A stretch of DNA of 64,000 nucleotides from assembly GCF_014633365.1 (NCBI RefSeq), contig NC_068343.1, positions 24,583,307-24,647,306 of the forward strand. Direction: 5' to 3'. The stretch's first letter is position 1; each line of letters opens with the position of its first letter. The notes beneath the pieces were generated by a model that saw only the letters and a program-made list of their open reading frames with translations, had not been told where the DNA came from and searched no databases. Position numbers and translations under genes: made by a program. The DNA comes from Diospyros lotus. Its lineage: Eukaryota > Streptophyta > Magnoliopsida > Ericales > Ebenaceae. Shown piece by piece: positions 1-10,243 of the stretch.

Positions 1-162
1 TTACTATATCTTGTGGCTTGGTTTTATCATTAATCTCAAATACTATTCAAACATATATTCTTTAGTAAAATCATTAATTAAGAATATTGATTAAAATCGA
101 GAAAGGTTTTAACCAGTCAATTCACCCCCCCTCTTGAGTGGTCATATACTAAGGGACCTACA
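1..162 (+). mobile_element. 3' end of a copia (SIRE-like) LTR, fragment
   Basis: The stretch around 118-162 (a C-rich run after 'caattcacc', then 'ctcttgag' and 'agggacctaca') resembles the U5 end common in SIRE/Maximus-type copia LTRs. The same signature, reverse-complemented, starts the large solo LTR at 43803. The left part lies outside the window and no clear primer-binding site follows, so extent and orientation are inferred. Confidence 0.4.
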
Positions 163-675
163 AAAGAGAGAGTAGAAAATAGAGAAAATTTTCAGTCAAT
201 CGATTAACGGCTATTGTTACTAAACTACAGCAATTAAATTTATTTGTCTTGAAAACAATCAAATTAGAGCTCCACAACCAGAGGGTCCAAGATGTCATGA
301 GCGAGGTCAGCAGTCATACAAGGCTAGAGCTTCAGGAAGCTTGATGGGCTCTTTGGGTCCTAACGCCGGGGATCAAAGATCAGGGGTGTCCCGAAGGGTC
401 TATGGGGAAGGCCTTGAATGAGTCTTCGAAAATCAAAGGCTTGGATGAATCTACAACCACAAAGGATGTCCGAAAGGCATGCGAGGATCTTCCCTATGCA
501 GGCCTTCCAATGCCCAAGACAATCTAATCTTAGAAATCCGTGATGGAGTGTGAAAAAAGTATGTAGGATGCATGTATTCTAGTGTTCCAAAAGAGGTAAT
601 GTAGAGTAGGGATTTTTCAGATGAGTTTTAAAGAGTGAGAGCTATTGGATCCAAAATGCCCATCTGCCTTGGAAT
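163..675. other. unassigned flank of the outer retrotransposon
   Basis: No long ORF, RNA gene or clear repeat is visible. The sequence is rich in short 'aagg' and 'ggcttgga' motifs, and similar wording recurs at 26777-27060 on the far side of the outer element. Both flanks may therefore derive from one ancestral sequence, perhaps an older transposon. Confidence 0.3.
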
Positions 676-680
676 AGGTG

Positions 681-1034
681 TGACGCCCCGGCCCCTACAA
701 TCGGGTGTCACCGTAACCCACGGTTACCTCCACGACCTATCGGGAAGGATGGTTATGCCCTGCCAACATAAACTATTAAAATAATATGGGCGCCTTGGGT
801 GGGGTCCAAGCTTCGCCGCCTTCGGCCGTCGAGAAACTCGGGTGCAAAATGCATAGGCAGCAAAAGTTCACTTGAGTTTCTCCACAGCCGATGGCGACGA
901 AGCCTGGACCCCACCCAGGGCACCCATGTTATTTTAATAGTTTATGTTGGTGGGGCATAACCGTCCTTCCCGATAGGTCATGGAGGTAACCGTGGGTTAC
1001 GGTGACACCTAGTTGTGAGGGCCGGGGCGTCACA
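681..1034. repeat. 354-bp near-palindrome made of two head-to-head LTR ends
   Basis: Both arms run inward from 'tgacgccccggcc' / 'ggccggggcgtcaca', share 'cgtaacccacggttacctcc' and 'cctatcgggaagga', and meet near 860. The right arm, which abuts the primer site, matches the last ~200 bp of the outer 3' LTR (about 26575-26771). The left arm is the inverse of the same sequence. It is either the outer element's 5' LTR rearranged into an inverted duplication, or a foldback element related to that LTR end. Confidence 0.75.
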
Positions 1035-1037
1035 AGG

Positions 1038-1049
1038 TGGTATTAGAGC
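1038..1049 (+). promoter_or_regulatory. primer-binding site, initiator-Met tRNA type
   Basis: 'tggtattagagc' follows the LTR end 'gcgtcaca' after three bases. It differs by one base from the usual plant form complementary to the 3' end of initiator tRNA-Met, where minus-strand DNA synthesis begins. It fixes the plus orientation of the outer element. Confidence 0.75.
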
Positions 1050-2168
1050 GGGGTTTGCGATCAGCATGATGTGTTGTTTGGAGCCAAATAAAAAAAATTT
1101 TGGAGGCACCAAAATGTGGGTGATGGGGTTGGAAATGCATATTTGGGACGGGGTAGGTCGTAACTGAAGTTGAATTACTTTCTTGGGTAGGCATTATTTG
1201 TATTGTGGGCTTGCTTAGGAAATGTGTTTCCCAGTATAGCAAGCAGAGGGGTGTGTGAATCCCTGAATCTAAGCCTCGCAGGGGGGGGGGAAGTAATTTA
1301 TGCTGGTTATCGATTTAACCCTTGGTTTTATATGCAGATAATAGAATACCATCATGAATTTTGGTGAGGCATGCCCTAGCATGCTGAGTCCAGACCCAAA
1401 CCTCTCACTCGTGGATTTGCTATGGTTATAGTGGGAGAAGGAGCTGGCTATATTGATGGGATGTAGTCAGCATGACAATGAGGGAATTCTGAGTTTCTTA
1501 TGATGTGTAAACTAAGTGTATCGAAACACTATATGTGTGGCATTATGGGGACTGCCAGAAATGAAGGTTTTGTTCGTAAGGAAACATATGAACGATATCT
1601 AGAGAGAGCGTACTAAGGCCCTAATGTGGGACATGACCTTACGATTTAATTACGGTAACTTCATTTGCATGATCGAACACCAGGCTGTGGATTGGGAATC
1701 GTGCATGAGACTTGACGATCTGGTGGGGATTGGAGTATTTTTCACCGCACTTCCATCGGAGGCTATGATGTGGGGAGCTATGGAGATCGTGGAAGTGTTG
1801 CCCCTGAACCCTCTTTCCAGTGTGTCGAGTAATGAGGATCTGTCGCATCTGGCCGATGAAGTGACTTCTCGGGCTATGGGAGATACTGCGAGTGCCACCT
1901 AGTTATGGGATGTTAAACTAGTTTTGGGGAATGGATGGTTGGGGTTCCATTAATTTTGTGTATGATACTAGAAATGCAGATGGTGTGCTAATGTAATATA
2001 TGGGAAATTAGATTGGTTAGTGACGTGCTAGTCTAGTTAAGAGTGTGTTAATAGATTTTAAATTTGTGTGCTTGTAAGAAATAGACTATAATTTCTTTTG
2101 AAGTTAATAAACATTCATTATTACATTTCGCTGATATGTGTTTAATAAGGAATGGTTGTGGTGTGCAG
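1050..2168 (+). other. leader of the outer retrotransposon, no convincing gene
   Basis: This stretch lies between the primer site and the gag start. A 92-codon open frame (1624-1902) matches no family I recognise and sits where an untranslated leader is expected. A run of nine G occurs near 1280. I see no supported coding feature. Confidence 0.5.
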
Positions 2169-2230
2169 ATGGCACCAATGACACGAAGAACTATCCGTGT
2201 GTTAAACAATTCCCAATCAGGAGATGCTGG
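2169..2230 (+). pseudogene. gag: first ~20 codons of the outer gag, cut by the Athila-like insertion
   Basis: The start codon at 2169 follows a leader and opens a basic, Thr/Arg-containing N-terminus typical of chromovirus Gag. The frame is interrupted at 2230, exactly at the GCTGG target duplication. The same frame resumes at 16064 after the inserted element, which shows that these two pieces were once contiguous. Confidence 0.7.
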
Positions 2231-2554
2231 TGATTAGTGGTTAATTTTATAAAAATTTTGTTATAATTATACCCTTCTTTTGATCTTAAAAATAGTTTAA
2301 ATTAGATATTAATATATATTTTATGGTTATATGCAAGTTTAAATTGAAAAATGAATGAAATGAAATTTTAAAGTAAAATTTAATAATAATAATAATAATA
2401 TATAAAATTATATATAATACATATACATCATTATATGCATCCATGTAATATATATATATAATATAATATAATATATATATATGTGCTATATGTAATACAT
2501 ATATATAATATATAATTTATTAATAACATTAAATTATTTTTATTTTGTTTTAGG

Positions 2555-2724
2555 CATGAAGAATTCAAGCCCATGAAGACTTAAAGTCCATGAAGAATTC
2601 AAGTCCATGAAGAAATCAAACCCATGGAGAAATCAAGCCCATGAAGAATTCAAGTCCATGAAGAAATCAAGCCCATGAAAAATTAAAGTCCATGAAGAAT
2701 TCAAGCCCATGAAGAATTAAGGCC
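2555..2724 (+). repeat. 17-bp tandem repeat, 10 copies, in the 5' LTR
   Basis: Ten back-to-back units of the form 'catgaagaattcaagcc' with small variation (aattc/aaatc/aatta and gcc/gtc). The array lies in U3, upstream of the TATA box, where such repeats can act as enhancers or nucleosome-positioning sequence. The same ten units are at 14311-14480. Confidence 0.9.
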
Positions 2725-2844
2725 CAATTTGAGCAACCCATGGAAGATATTATTTGGAGAAGGCCCAAGGATTATTTTTAATCCTAATGAAGATTAAAAA
2801 CCAATTTATAGAAATCTATTTTTATTTTTTATGTGAGAGCTTTA

Positions 2845-2998
2845 TTAGGTGTGTTTTTTAGCTAAAATCCATTTAACTATTAGGTGGATATTATAGCTAA
2901 AATCCATTTAACTTTATGAATGCTTTATTAAGTATGTATTTTAGCTAAAATCCATTTAATATTAGGTGTGTATTATAGCTAAAATCCATTTAACTTTA
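2845..2998 (+). repeat. four imperfect ~38-bp repeats in the 5' LTR
   Basis: The core 'tagctaaaatccatttaa' occurs four times, separated by variable 'tattaggtgtgta' or 'gctttattaag' spacers. The same array is present in the 3' LTR at about 14620-14757. Confidence 0.8.
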
Positions 2999-3076
2999 AG
3001 TGTGTGAGTGCTCATTAGATATAATTATGTCTAGTTGAATAATTGAAATTGTGTGGTTTGTATTGCATCTTGTGGC

Positions 3077-3086
3077 CTATAAATAG
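3077..3086 (+). promoter_or_regulatory. TATA box of the 5' LTR promoter
   Basis: 'ctataaatag' is a canonical plant TATA box, located about 845 bp into the LTR. It would drive the genomic transcript that includes gag-pol. The same box in the 3' LTR is at 14833-14842. Confidence 0.75.
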
Positions 3087-3270
3087 ATCACTTGATTGCA
3101 TTTGTAAGTGTGATTATTATTCTTGAATCAAAGTTTAGTTGTTTCCTTATAATTCTCTCTTTGAGAATTGTTCTTGTTCTTTCCCCTTTTCTTTAGTATT
3201 CTCTCTTGTGATCTTACTTCCTTCCTTTCTTCTTTTAAATTCTTATGTCATTTATTATTATTTTATTATT

Positions 3271-3447
3271 CACCGCCTAAATGGTCGGTTAATTTGTGCC
3301 TTTAAATTTCTACAATTTTAATTCTTGTCATTTAATTATTCACCGCCTAAATGGCCGGTTAGTTTATGCCTTTAAATTTCTGCAATTTTAATTCTTGTTA
3401 TTTAATTATCCACCGCCTAAATGGCCGGTTAGTTTATGCCTTTAAAA
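3271..3447 (+). repeat. 70-bp tandem repeat (2.5 copies) in the R/U5 part of the 5' LTR
   Basis: Units starting at 3271, 3341 and 3411 each begin 'caccgcctaaatgg' and contain 'cggttagtttatgcc'. The third is truncated. The array is downstream of the TATA box and so should be transcribed into the RNA leader. Confidence 0.85.
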
Positions 3448-4307
3448 TTTCTTGTCATTTAAATTCTGTTATTTAAATTACGTCGTTTAAATTCATGTCA
3501 ATTAACTTTTAAATGGAAATGAGTAGCTAAATCTAATCTTGGGTTAAGGCAAGGACAGTGTCCAACGCCAATGATTCCCAAAGAAAGCTGCGCTTTAAAT
3601 AAGTAACATTAATTTAAATTTAGTATGAGTGTATCTTAATTATTGAGAAATCACTAGGTTTGGATTGGAGCGTAAGCCTAACTTAGAGCTTTCATGCCAT
3701 GTATGAGAGTTACTAGAACTGGAAACGCTATCATACCCAAACCCGGATGATTAATTTAGTTGTTTTGTGTATTAATTGCAATTGAATTTATGGTGGTTGC
3801 TTAAATTAGAATCCCGCATATCATGTATGGGGATTGCTTAACCTAGAACTATCATCATCTCTAATTGCATTTAATAACAAACCCTCATATCTGAAATTAA
3901 ATTAATGTTGCTAATCTTTTATGCTAAAATTTGGGAATCAACGGGTTGGCACTGAAATTGTCTTAACTCAAGTACTATCCAATTTTATATTCTCACTTAA
4001 AGTATTTATTTCAATTACTGCCTTAATTTATTTCCTAGTATCTGTTGTTTAAAAAACCATAAAAAACCTTGTTGCCAATTTATCCAAATGCGTGTGTGCT
4101 TGTGTGACATTCTTTTTATTTTGCCATAAATAAATCTCTCAGTGGACGACCTGGACTCATTCAGAAAATATAAATTTAAATTTGGACTACAACTGCACTC
4201 GTACACTGACGAGTATAAACCTCTCACCTAAACAAAGAAAAAAATATAAAATTTTTATTGTGTTTTGTTTTGTCTTTTAATTGCAGGGTGGGAGTGCAGT
4301 CAAATTT

Positions 4308-4325
4308 TGGCGCCGTTGCCGGGGA
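4308..4325 (+). promoter_or_regulatory. primer-binding site, tRNA-Asp type
   Basis: 'tggcgccgttgccgggga' lies five bases after the LTR end. It is the sequence typical of Athila-lineage elements, complementary to the 3' end of tRNA-Asp, where reverse transcription is primed. Confidence 0.88.
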
Positions 4326-4431
4326 GATTGAGGCAAAAACAAAAAGGAAAAAAAAAATATAAGAAGAAGCATCTCCTGATAAATTCGGTAACTCTGTTTC
4401 TTTTTACTTTATTTTTATTTGTGCATAGTGT

Positions 4432-6162
4432 ATGATACTTAGGTCAGGTAAAACTGTAGAAAATCAGTCACTCATGTCTCAACACAATGAGAACATGCCA
4501 CTTCCACAGAACATGTCTGCACGTGGTAGTGACCACGGTGACCCTGATCCCATTGATCAGGAGATGATCAGACCCCTTAGGGAGTATCTTCATCCTCCTA
4601 GGAAGACAACCCCCTCATGCATTATTCTTCCCATCAATCATCATAGGTTTAACTTCAAACCTGGCACAATCCAATTGTTGCCAACTTTTTATGGCATGGA
4701 TTCTGAAAATCCATATACTCATATGAAAGAATTTGAGGAAGTATGTAGCACTTGCATGGACCATACAGCAAATGAGGATGTCATAAGATTAAAACTCTTT
4801 CCATTCTCACTGAAAGATAAGGCAAAAATATGGTTAAGCACTCTCCCACCTAGATCTATAGGAACTTGGAGAGAAATGCAAACAACTTTCTTAAAAAAAT
4901 ACTTCCCTGCCAACAGAACTGCTACTCTTCAAAGACAAATCATGAACTTTGCCTGTAAACCAAATGAGAATTTTGCGCAAGCGTGGGAAAGGTTTAAAGA
5001 CCTTCTTCACACTTGTCCGCACCATGCTTTTGAGCAATGGAGAGTGGTCAGTTTCTTTCATGATTCACTCACTTCCCAATTGAAAATGCTAGTTTCTACA
5101 ATGTGCAATGGAGAATTCTATGAGAAGACTCCAGAAGAAGCTTTCCACTTCTTTGACACATTGGCTGAGAATACAAGGAACTGGGAAGTTGGTCCAACAT
5201 CTGCTCTTGATTCAAGAGAAAATCCACAACCTAGAGGGAGATACCAACTAAGTGAGAGTGACGATTTAAATGCAAGACTAACTGCTTTAACAAAGAAAGT
5301 TGAAAACATGCAACCCAAAAAGGTGCAATCTGTTAATCAAGTGGAAGTAAAGTGTGCTGTGTGTGATGCAACAGATCATTCAACTGAAGAATGTCCTACC
5401 CTACCTGCTTTCAAGGAGGTATTGTATGGGCAGACTAATAACAATCATTCACACAACTTTGAGGGGAGACAAAATCAAAATCAGAGTGGAGCCTATTATG
5501 GGAATAATCAGAACTACAATTCATACCATCCCGATAATAGAAATCACCCCAATTTTTCTTGGAGAAATGATTCTGGAAATCATTCTCAACCTCCCTTCCC
5601 TACACAACAACATACCTTCCAACAAAATCAAGGTTCTTCATCCAATACTTACCAACCTCCTCATAGGAGATCTTTGGAAGATACCTTGCACCAGTTCATC
5701 CAAAGTCAAACAGGTATCAATAATCAGGTTGCTCAACTTGTCAAAAATCAAGACCAAACAAACAGAGCCATAGAAGACATTAGGAGCCAGTTGACCAAGA
5801 TAACACAAACATTGAGTGTGAGAGAACCCGGGAGGTTTCCATCCCAAACTAATCCTAACCCAATTAGGCAAACCAACCAGGTAGAAGCTTCAAATAGTGA
5901 AACCAACATTCATGAACAAGTGCAAGCAGTGATTGCCCTAAGAAGTGGAAGAATAATTGAGAAACCAACTGATCCTAGGATAAACCAACATGTTGATGAA
6001 GAAAAAGAACCAAAAGATCATGAATCCACCGTGGAAAAAAATGAGAAAAATGAGAAAAATGAGAAAAATGAAAAACAAAAAGAAGATGAAAAAGAAATTC
6101 AATACAGGCCCAAACCACCTGTTGGATGCAATCAGATATATATGAAGTGTTTAAGCAAGTGA
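4432..6162 (+). CDS. gag: Gag polyprotein of the Athila-like element
   Basis: A 576-codon ORF for the capsid/nucleocapsid protein that packages element RNA in cytoplasmic particles. Seen: a retrotransposon gag core around residues 85-230 (with 'FLKKYFP' near 160), one CCHC zinc knuckle at about 308-321 (C-x2-C-x4-H-x4-C), an Asn/Gln-rich stretch at about 335-430, and a short NEK repeat tract near 534-548. The start is 107 bp after the primer site. The frame ends at 6162, overlapping the pol frame, which is shifted by one base. The overlap contains a 14-bp direct duplication (6121-6134 repeated at 6179-6192); removing it would place gag and pol in one frame, so the gag stop is probably a mutation. 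Family membership is firm; exact domain limits are estimates. Confidence 0.88.
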   Translation: MILRSGKTVENQSLMSQHNENMPLPQNMSARGSDHGDPDPIDQEMIRPLREYLHPPRKTTPSCIILPINHHRFNFKPGTIQLLPTFYGMDSENPYTHMKEFEEVCSTCMDHTANEDVIRLKLFPFSLKDKAKIWLSTLPPRSIGTWREMQTTFLKKYFPANRTATLQRQIMNFACKPNENFAQAWERFKDLLHTCPHHAFEQWRVVSFFHDSLTSQLKMLVSTMCNGEFYEKTPEEAFHFFDTLAENTRNWEVGPTSALDSRENPQPRGRYQLSESDDLNARLTALTKKVENMQPKKVQSVNQVEVKCAVCDATDHSTEECPTLPAFKEVLYGQTNNNHSHNFEGRQNQNQSGAYYGNNQNYNSYHPDNRNHPNFSWRNDSGNHSQPPFPTQQHTFQQNQGSSSNTYQPPHRRSLEDTLHQFIQSQTGINNQVAQLVKNQDQTNRAIEDIRSQLTKITQTLSVREPGRFPSQTNPNPIRQTNQVEASNSETNIHEQVQAVIALRSGRIIEKPTDPRINQHVDEEKEPKDHESTVEKNEKNEKNEKNEKQKEDEKEIQYRPKPPVGCNQIYMKCLSK

Positions 6163-8111
6163 GAATCAACATCCCGCTGTTGGATGCAATCAAACAAACA
6201 CCTTCATATGCAAAGTTTTTGAAAGATCTGTGCACTGTCAAAAGGAAAACAAATGTGCATGAAAAGGCATTCTTGACTGAACAAGTCAGCGCCATTCTCC
6301 AATTGAAAGCTCCTCCCAAATACAAAGATCCAGGCTGTCCAACCATTACATGCATCATAGGAAGTCAAAAGGTTGATCGGGCACTCTTAGATTTAGGAGC
6401 TAGTGTCAATTTGTTGCCATACAGTGTGTATCAACAGTTGGGATTAGGTGAGCTTAAACCCACTAGAGTGACCCTTCAGCTGGCTGATCAATCAGTCAAA
6501 GTTCCACGAGGAATTGTGGAGGATGTTCTGGTACAAATCGATAAGTTCTACTTTCCAGTGGACTTCATCGTTTTGGACACCCAGCCGCATCAGGGGCCTC
6601 AACCTCCTGTGCCAGTCATCTTAGGTCGACCATTCCTTGCCACATCAAATGCCATCATCAACTGTAGGAATGGTGTGTTAAAGCTATCTTTTGGGAACAT
6701 GACTGTAGAAATGAATATCTTCAGGGTAGCCAAACATCAGGACACTGAGAGTGAAGTGGAGGAGGTAGACTTGATCCAAACACTGACCAATGACTGTTTT
6801 GAAGAGTTCATGAGAAGACCCAAAGAAAGAAATCAAGATCTCGAAGAAATAAAAGAAGTGGAAGTCATAAGCAAAGAAAGTGAGAAGCCTACATGGATGC
6901 CTGGTTTAGAGCCATTAAGGAACTTGGACAGTAAGCTCATGGCTCCTGATAGCCATCAGTCCACGCTTGAGAGAAAGCCATTGCCCAGTGATTTGAAGTA
7001 TGTCTTTCTAGGAGAAGGGGAAGCATTCCCAGTGGTGATCTCTTCAAATTTGACACCTCAGCAAGAGCAACAACTGATAAAAGTTCTAAAAGCACACAGG
7101 AAGTCATTAGGATGGACCATTTCAGATTTGCAAGGTATTAGCCCTTTGATCTGTACTCATAAGATATTCTTGGAAGAAGGAGCAAAACCAGTTAGGCAAA
7201 TGCAAAGGAGATTAAATCCCAACATGAAAGAAGTTGTCAGAAAAGAAGTGCTTAAGCTATTGGATGCTGAAATAATTTACCCAATCTCTGATTCTAAGTG
7301 GGTAAGTCCAACACAGGTAGTACCCAAAAAGTCTGGAGTCACTGTTGTAAAAAATGAGAACAATGAACTGATTCCCACGCGTATCCAGACAGGATGGCGT
7401 ATGTGCATTGATTATAGAAAGCTCAATTCTGTGACAAGGAAAGATCATTTTCCTTTGCCTTTCTTGGATCAAGTTTTGGAGAGAATAGCAGGCCAAGCCT
7501 ACTATTGTTTCTTAGATGGCTACTCAGGGTACAATCAGATAGAAATTACACTAGAAGATCAAGAGAAGACAACTTTCACATGTCCATTTGGGACATTTGC
7601 ATACAGGAGCATGCCATTTGGGTTATGCAATGCTCCAGCCACCTTTCAAAGGTGTATGATGAGCATTTTCAGTGAAATGGTTGAGCAGATTGTTGAAGTA
7701 TTTATGGATGACTTTTCTGTTTATGGAAGTAACTTTGAGGCCTGTTTGGAGAATCTGAAAAAGGTTTTAGCAAGATGTGAGGAAACAAATCTGATACTCA
7801 ATTGGGAAAAATGTCACTTCATGGTGAAACAGGGCATAGTCTTGGGGCACATCGTTTCATCTAGGGGGATGGAGGTAGACAGGTCAAAAATTGAAACAAT
7901 TCAAAAACTCCCCATCCCTAGGAATGTGAAAGACATCAGAAGTTTTTTGGGACATGCAGGGTTTTATAGGAGATTCATTGCTTCCTTTAGCACCATAACA
8001 AGACCCTTGTGTCATTTGTTGTCTCAAGATGTTCCATTTGAATGGAGTCCTGCCTGTCAAAATGCTTTTGATAAATTGAAAGATGCACTCATTTCAGCAC
8101 CTATCATTTAG
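6126..8111 (+). CDS. pol: Pol, first part: aspartic protease and reverse transcriptase
   Basis: The 661-codon frame covers protease and reverse transcriptase. The protease has the active-site string 'LLDLGASVNLLP' (residues 87-98) and the flap-side 'ILGRPFL' (165-171). The reverse transcriptase shows 'GWRMCIDYRKLN' (about 422-433), 'MPFGLCNAPATFQ', and the catalytic 'FMDD' (about 526-529) followed by 'LGHIVSSRG'. It matures element proteins and copies RNA into DNA in the particle. The frame ends at a TAG (8109-8111) in the linker to RNase H. The frame continues cleanly after it, so this is a single premature stop, consistent with CAG to TAG. The ATG at 6126 is only the first in frame; pol was probably fused to gag. 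Confidence 0.88.
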   Translation: MQSDIYEVFKQVRINIPLLDAIKQTPSYAKFLKDLCTVKRKTNVHEKAFLTEQVSAILQLKAPPKYKDPGCPTITCIIGSQKVDRALLDLGASVNLLPYSVYQQLGLGELKPTRVTLQLADQSVKVPRGIVEDVLVQIDKFYFPVDFIVLDTQPHQGPQPPVPVILGRPFLATSNAIINCRNGVLKLSFGNMTVEMNIFRVAKHQDTESEVEEVDLIQTLTNDCFEEFMRRPKERNQDLEEIKEVEVISKESEKPTWMPGLEPLRNLDSKLMAPDSHQSTLERKPLPSDLKYVFLGEGEAFPVVISSNLTPQQEQQLIKVLKAHRKSLGWTISDLQGISPLICTHKIFLEEGAKPVRQMQRRLNPNMKEVVRKEVLKLLDAEIIYPISDSKWVSPTQVVPKKSGVTVVKNENNELIPTRIQTGWRMCIDYRKLNSVTRKDHFPLPFLDQVLERIAGQAYYCFLDGYSGYNQIEITLEDQEKTTFTCPFGTFAYRSMPFGLCNAPATFQRCMMSIFSEMVEQIVEVFMDDFSVYGSNFEACLENLKKVLARCEETNLILNWEKCHFMVKQGIVLGHIVSSRGMEVDRSKIETIQKLPIPRNVKDIRSFLGHAGFYRRFIASFSTITRPLCHLLSQDVPFEWSPACQNAFDKLKDALISAPII

Positions 8112-9890
8112 TCCCCTGATTGGTCCCTCCCGTTTGAACTTATGTGCGATGCTAGTGATTACGTGGTAGGAGCTGTGTTAGGGCAGAGGAAGGATAAGAA
8201 ACCTCATGTGATATATTATGCTAGCAAAACTCTTAATGAGGCACAAAAGAATTACACCACTACAGAGAAAGAGTTACTAGCAGTTGTCTTTGCCCTACAC
8301 AAGTTTCGATCTTACCTCGTAGGGTCACTAGTGATCATTTTTACTGATCACGCTGCTCTGAAGTATTTGTTCACAAAGCAAGATGCAAAACCCCGTCTGC
8401 TCCGATGGATCTTACTCCTGCAAGAGTTCAACATTGAAATCAGAGATAAGAAGGAAGTAGAAAATGTGGTGGCTGACCATTTGTCAAGGATTCCAAGTCA
8501 AGATCTCACACAATTTGATGAACCAATTCATGACAATTTCCCTAATGAGCAACTGTTTAAAGTGAATGTTATTCGTGCATCATCTGTTGTCCCTTGGTAT
8601 GCCGACATTGCGAACTACTTGGCAACTGGTCTGATCCCAGACCATTGGAGTAAGCAAGATAGGCATAAATTCTTCAGAAAAGTCAGAACCTTCTTTTGGG
8701 ATGAGCCCTACCTCTTCAAGTATTGTCCTGACCAAATCATCCGTAGATGCATACCCGATCATGAGCAACAAAGTGTCATCAATTTCAGTCATACTCTTGC
8801 ATGTGGAGGCCATTTTTCTGTCAAGAAAACAGTTGTAAAAATTTTTCAGAGTGGATTTTATTGGCCGACATTGTTCAAGGATGTGTACAAGTTCTGTTCA
8901 AATTGCGATCGATGTCAAAGGTTAAGAAGTCTGTCAAGGAGAAACATGATGCCATTACATCCGATCCAAGTGTTAGAAGTTTTTGACTGTTGGGGTATGG
9001 ATTTTATGGGCCCATTTGTCAATTCATTTGGTCATGAATATATCTTACTTGCTGTTGACTATGTGTCCAAATGGGTAGAAGCAATCCCGGCCAGAACAAA
9101 TGACCATAGGACTGTCGTGAAATTTTTGAAAGAAAACATATTCAGTCGATTTGGGATGCCACGAGCAATCATCAGTGATGGGGGTTCCCATTTTTGTAAT
9201 AAAGTTGTGGCAGGATTAATGAAGAAATATGGTGTACTGCATAAGGTTGCAACACCATACCATCCCCAAACCAATGGTCAAGCCGAGCTAGCCAATAGGG
9301 AGATTAAGCTCATATTGGAAAAGACTGTTGCTGCTAATCGTAAGGATTGGTCCTTAAGACTAGTAGACGCTCTTTGGGCGTACAGGGTAGCTTACAAAAC
9401 AATTTTGGGAATGTCTCCCTATAGGCTAGTATACGGTAAATCTTGTCATCTGCCGGTGGAAATTGAGCATAAAGCATATTGGGCAATTCATAAGATCAAC
9501 AAGAGTCTAACTGAAGTAGGCTTATCCAGGAAGCTCCAATTGAATGAACTTGAGGAAATTCGGAATGAAGCATTTGAAAATGCACGATTGGCCAAGATTC
9601 GCATGAAAGAGTTACATGATCGGCACATCATTCGAAAAAGCTTTCAGGTAGGGCAACGGGTACTCTTGTATGATTCTCGATTGCATCTATTCCCAGTAAA
9701 ATTGAAGTCTCGATGGGTCGGCCCCTTTGTAATCAAGTCCATCTCAGGATATGGGGCATTTGAGATAGAAAATCCGGAGTCAGGACAGCTTCTAACAGTC
9801 AATGGTCATAGGTTGAAACCATACCAGGGTAGTGTTGAGGAGAATGAAGGAGTTGTGGATTTGGATGATCCATCATTATCTGATGAGTAG
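8112..9890 (+). CDS. pol: Pol, second part: RNase H and integrase
   Basis: The same reading frame as the upstream pol, open from the TAG at 8109 to 9890; the first internal ATG is at 8142. RNase H shows '[13 protein letters not shown]', '[13 protein letters not shown]' and '[11 protein letters not shown]'. Integrase follows with its HHCC zinc site ('HTLACGGH' and 'CSNCDRC'), then the D-D-E core in 'GMDFMGP', 'ISDGGSHF' and '[10 protein letters not shown]', and a C-terminal 'WVGPFVI' region. No chromodomain is seen, as expected for Athila. All catalytic residues are present; expression would require readthrough of the upstream TAG. Confidence 0.88.
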   Translation, partial: SPDWSLPFELMCDASDYVVGAVLGQRKDKKPHVIYYASKTLNEAQKNYTTTEKELLAVVFALHKFRSYLVGSLVIIFTDHAALKYLFTKQDAKPRLLRWILLLQEFNIEIRDKKEVENVVADHLSRIPSQDLTQFDEPIHDNFPNEQLFKVNVIRASSVVPWYADIANYLATGLIPDHWSKQDRHKFFRKVRTFFWDEPYLFKYCPDQIIRRCIPDHEQQSVINFSHTLACGGHFSVKKTVVKIFQSGFYWPTLFKDVYKFCSNCDRCQRLRSLSRRNMMPLHPIQVLEVFDCWGMDFMGPFVNSFGHEYILLAVDYVSKWVEAIPARTNDHRTVVKFLKENIFSRFGMPRAIISDGGSHFCNKVVAGLMKKYGVLHKVATPYHPQTNGQAELANREIKLILEKTVAANRKDWSLRLVDALWAYRVAYKTILGMSPYRLVYGKSCHLPVEIEHKAYWAIHKINKSLTEVGLSRKLQLNELEEIRNEAFENARLAKIRMKELHDRHIIRKSFQVGQRVLLYDSRLHLFPVKLKSRWVGPFVIKSISGYGAFEIENPESGQLLTVNGHRLKPYQGSVEENEGVVDLDDPSLSDE

Positions 9891-10227
9891 GGAAAGTTTC
9901 CTATCGTCTGGGAATCTGACGTTAAAAGACCACCTTTCCATTTAGGTTAAATGGATGTTTATATATCTGAAAAAAAAATAAAAAAAATAAAAAAATTAAA
10001 TAAAAAAAAAAAGAAAAAAAGAAAATAAAATAAAAATAAAATAAAATAATAAAGAATTATATATATAAGTTGTTCATTTTCTGCATTACTTAATTAACTT
10101 TGATTCAAATAGTGTTTCTCTGTGTGCAGTCTAAATAAATTTTTTTTTGCATACGAGTTCATGCATTGAAGACCACCAGGTATGCCTATCTTCTATCCTT
10201 TTATTGTCGATTGAAGACAATGCGCAA

Positions 10228-10243
10228 TTTAAGTTGGGGGGTA
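10228..10243 (+). promoter_or_regulatory. internal polypurine-tract-like sequence, copy 1
   Basis: 'tttaagttggggggta' is identical over 16 bases to the true polypurine tract at 13993-14008. A related block 'caggtatgccta' lies ~40 bp upstream (10177-10188) and has a counterpart 'caggtattccta' (12515-12526) before copy 2. It could act as an extra plus-strand primer or be a relic of module duplication. Confidence 0.7.

Larger units (their letters stand above)
2231..4302 (+). repeat. 5' LTR of the Athila-like element
   Basis: It starts 'tgattagtgg' and ends 'gagtgcagtca', and is nearly identical to 14009-16058. It holds an AT microsatellite (2380-2520), ten 17-bp repeats (2555-2724), four copies of a 'tagctaaaatccatttaa' unit (2845-2998), a TATA box (3077-3086) and three 70-bp repeat units starting at 3271, 3341 and 3411. 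No gene lies inside; the short open frames here are repeated identically in the other LTR. Confidence 0.93.

Noticed and set aside
1624..1902. 92-codon ORF before the outer gag
   Set aside because: It lies in the untranslated leader between primer site and gag, with overlapping minus-strand frames; no family resemblance.
3139..3321. 60-codon ORF in the LTR, repeated at 14895
   Set aside because: It is duplicated only because the LTR is; it overlies repeat units and a transcription-start region.
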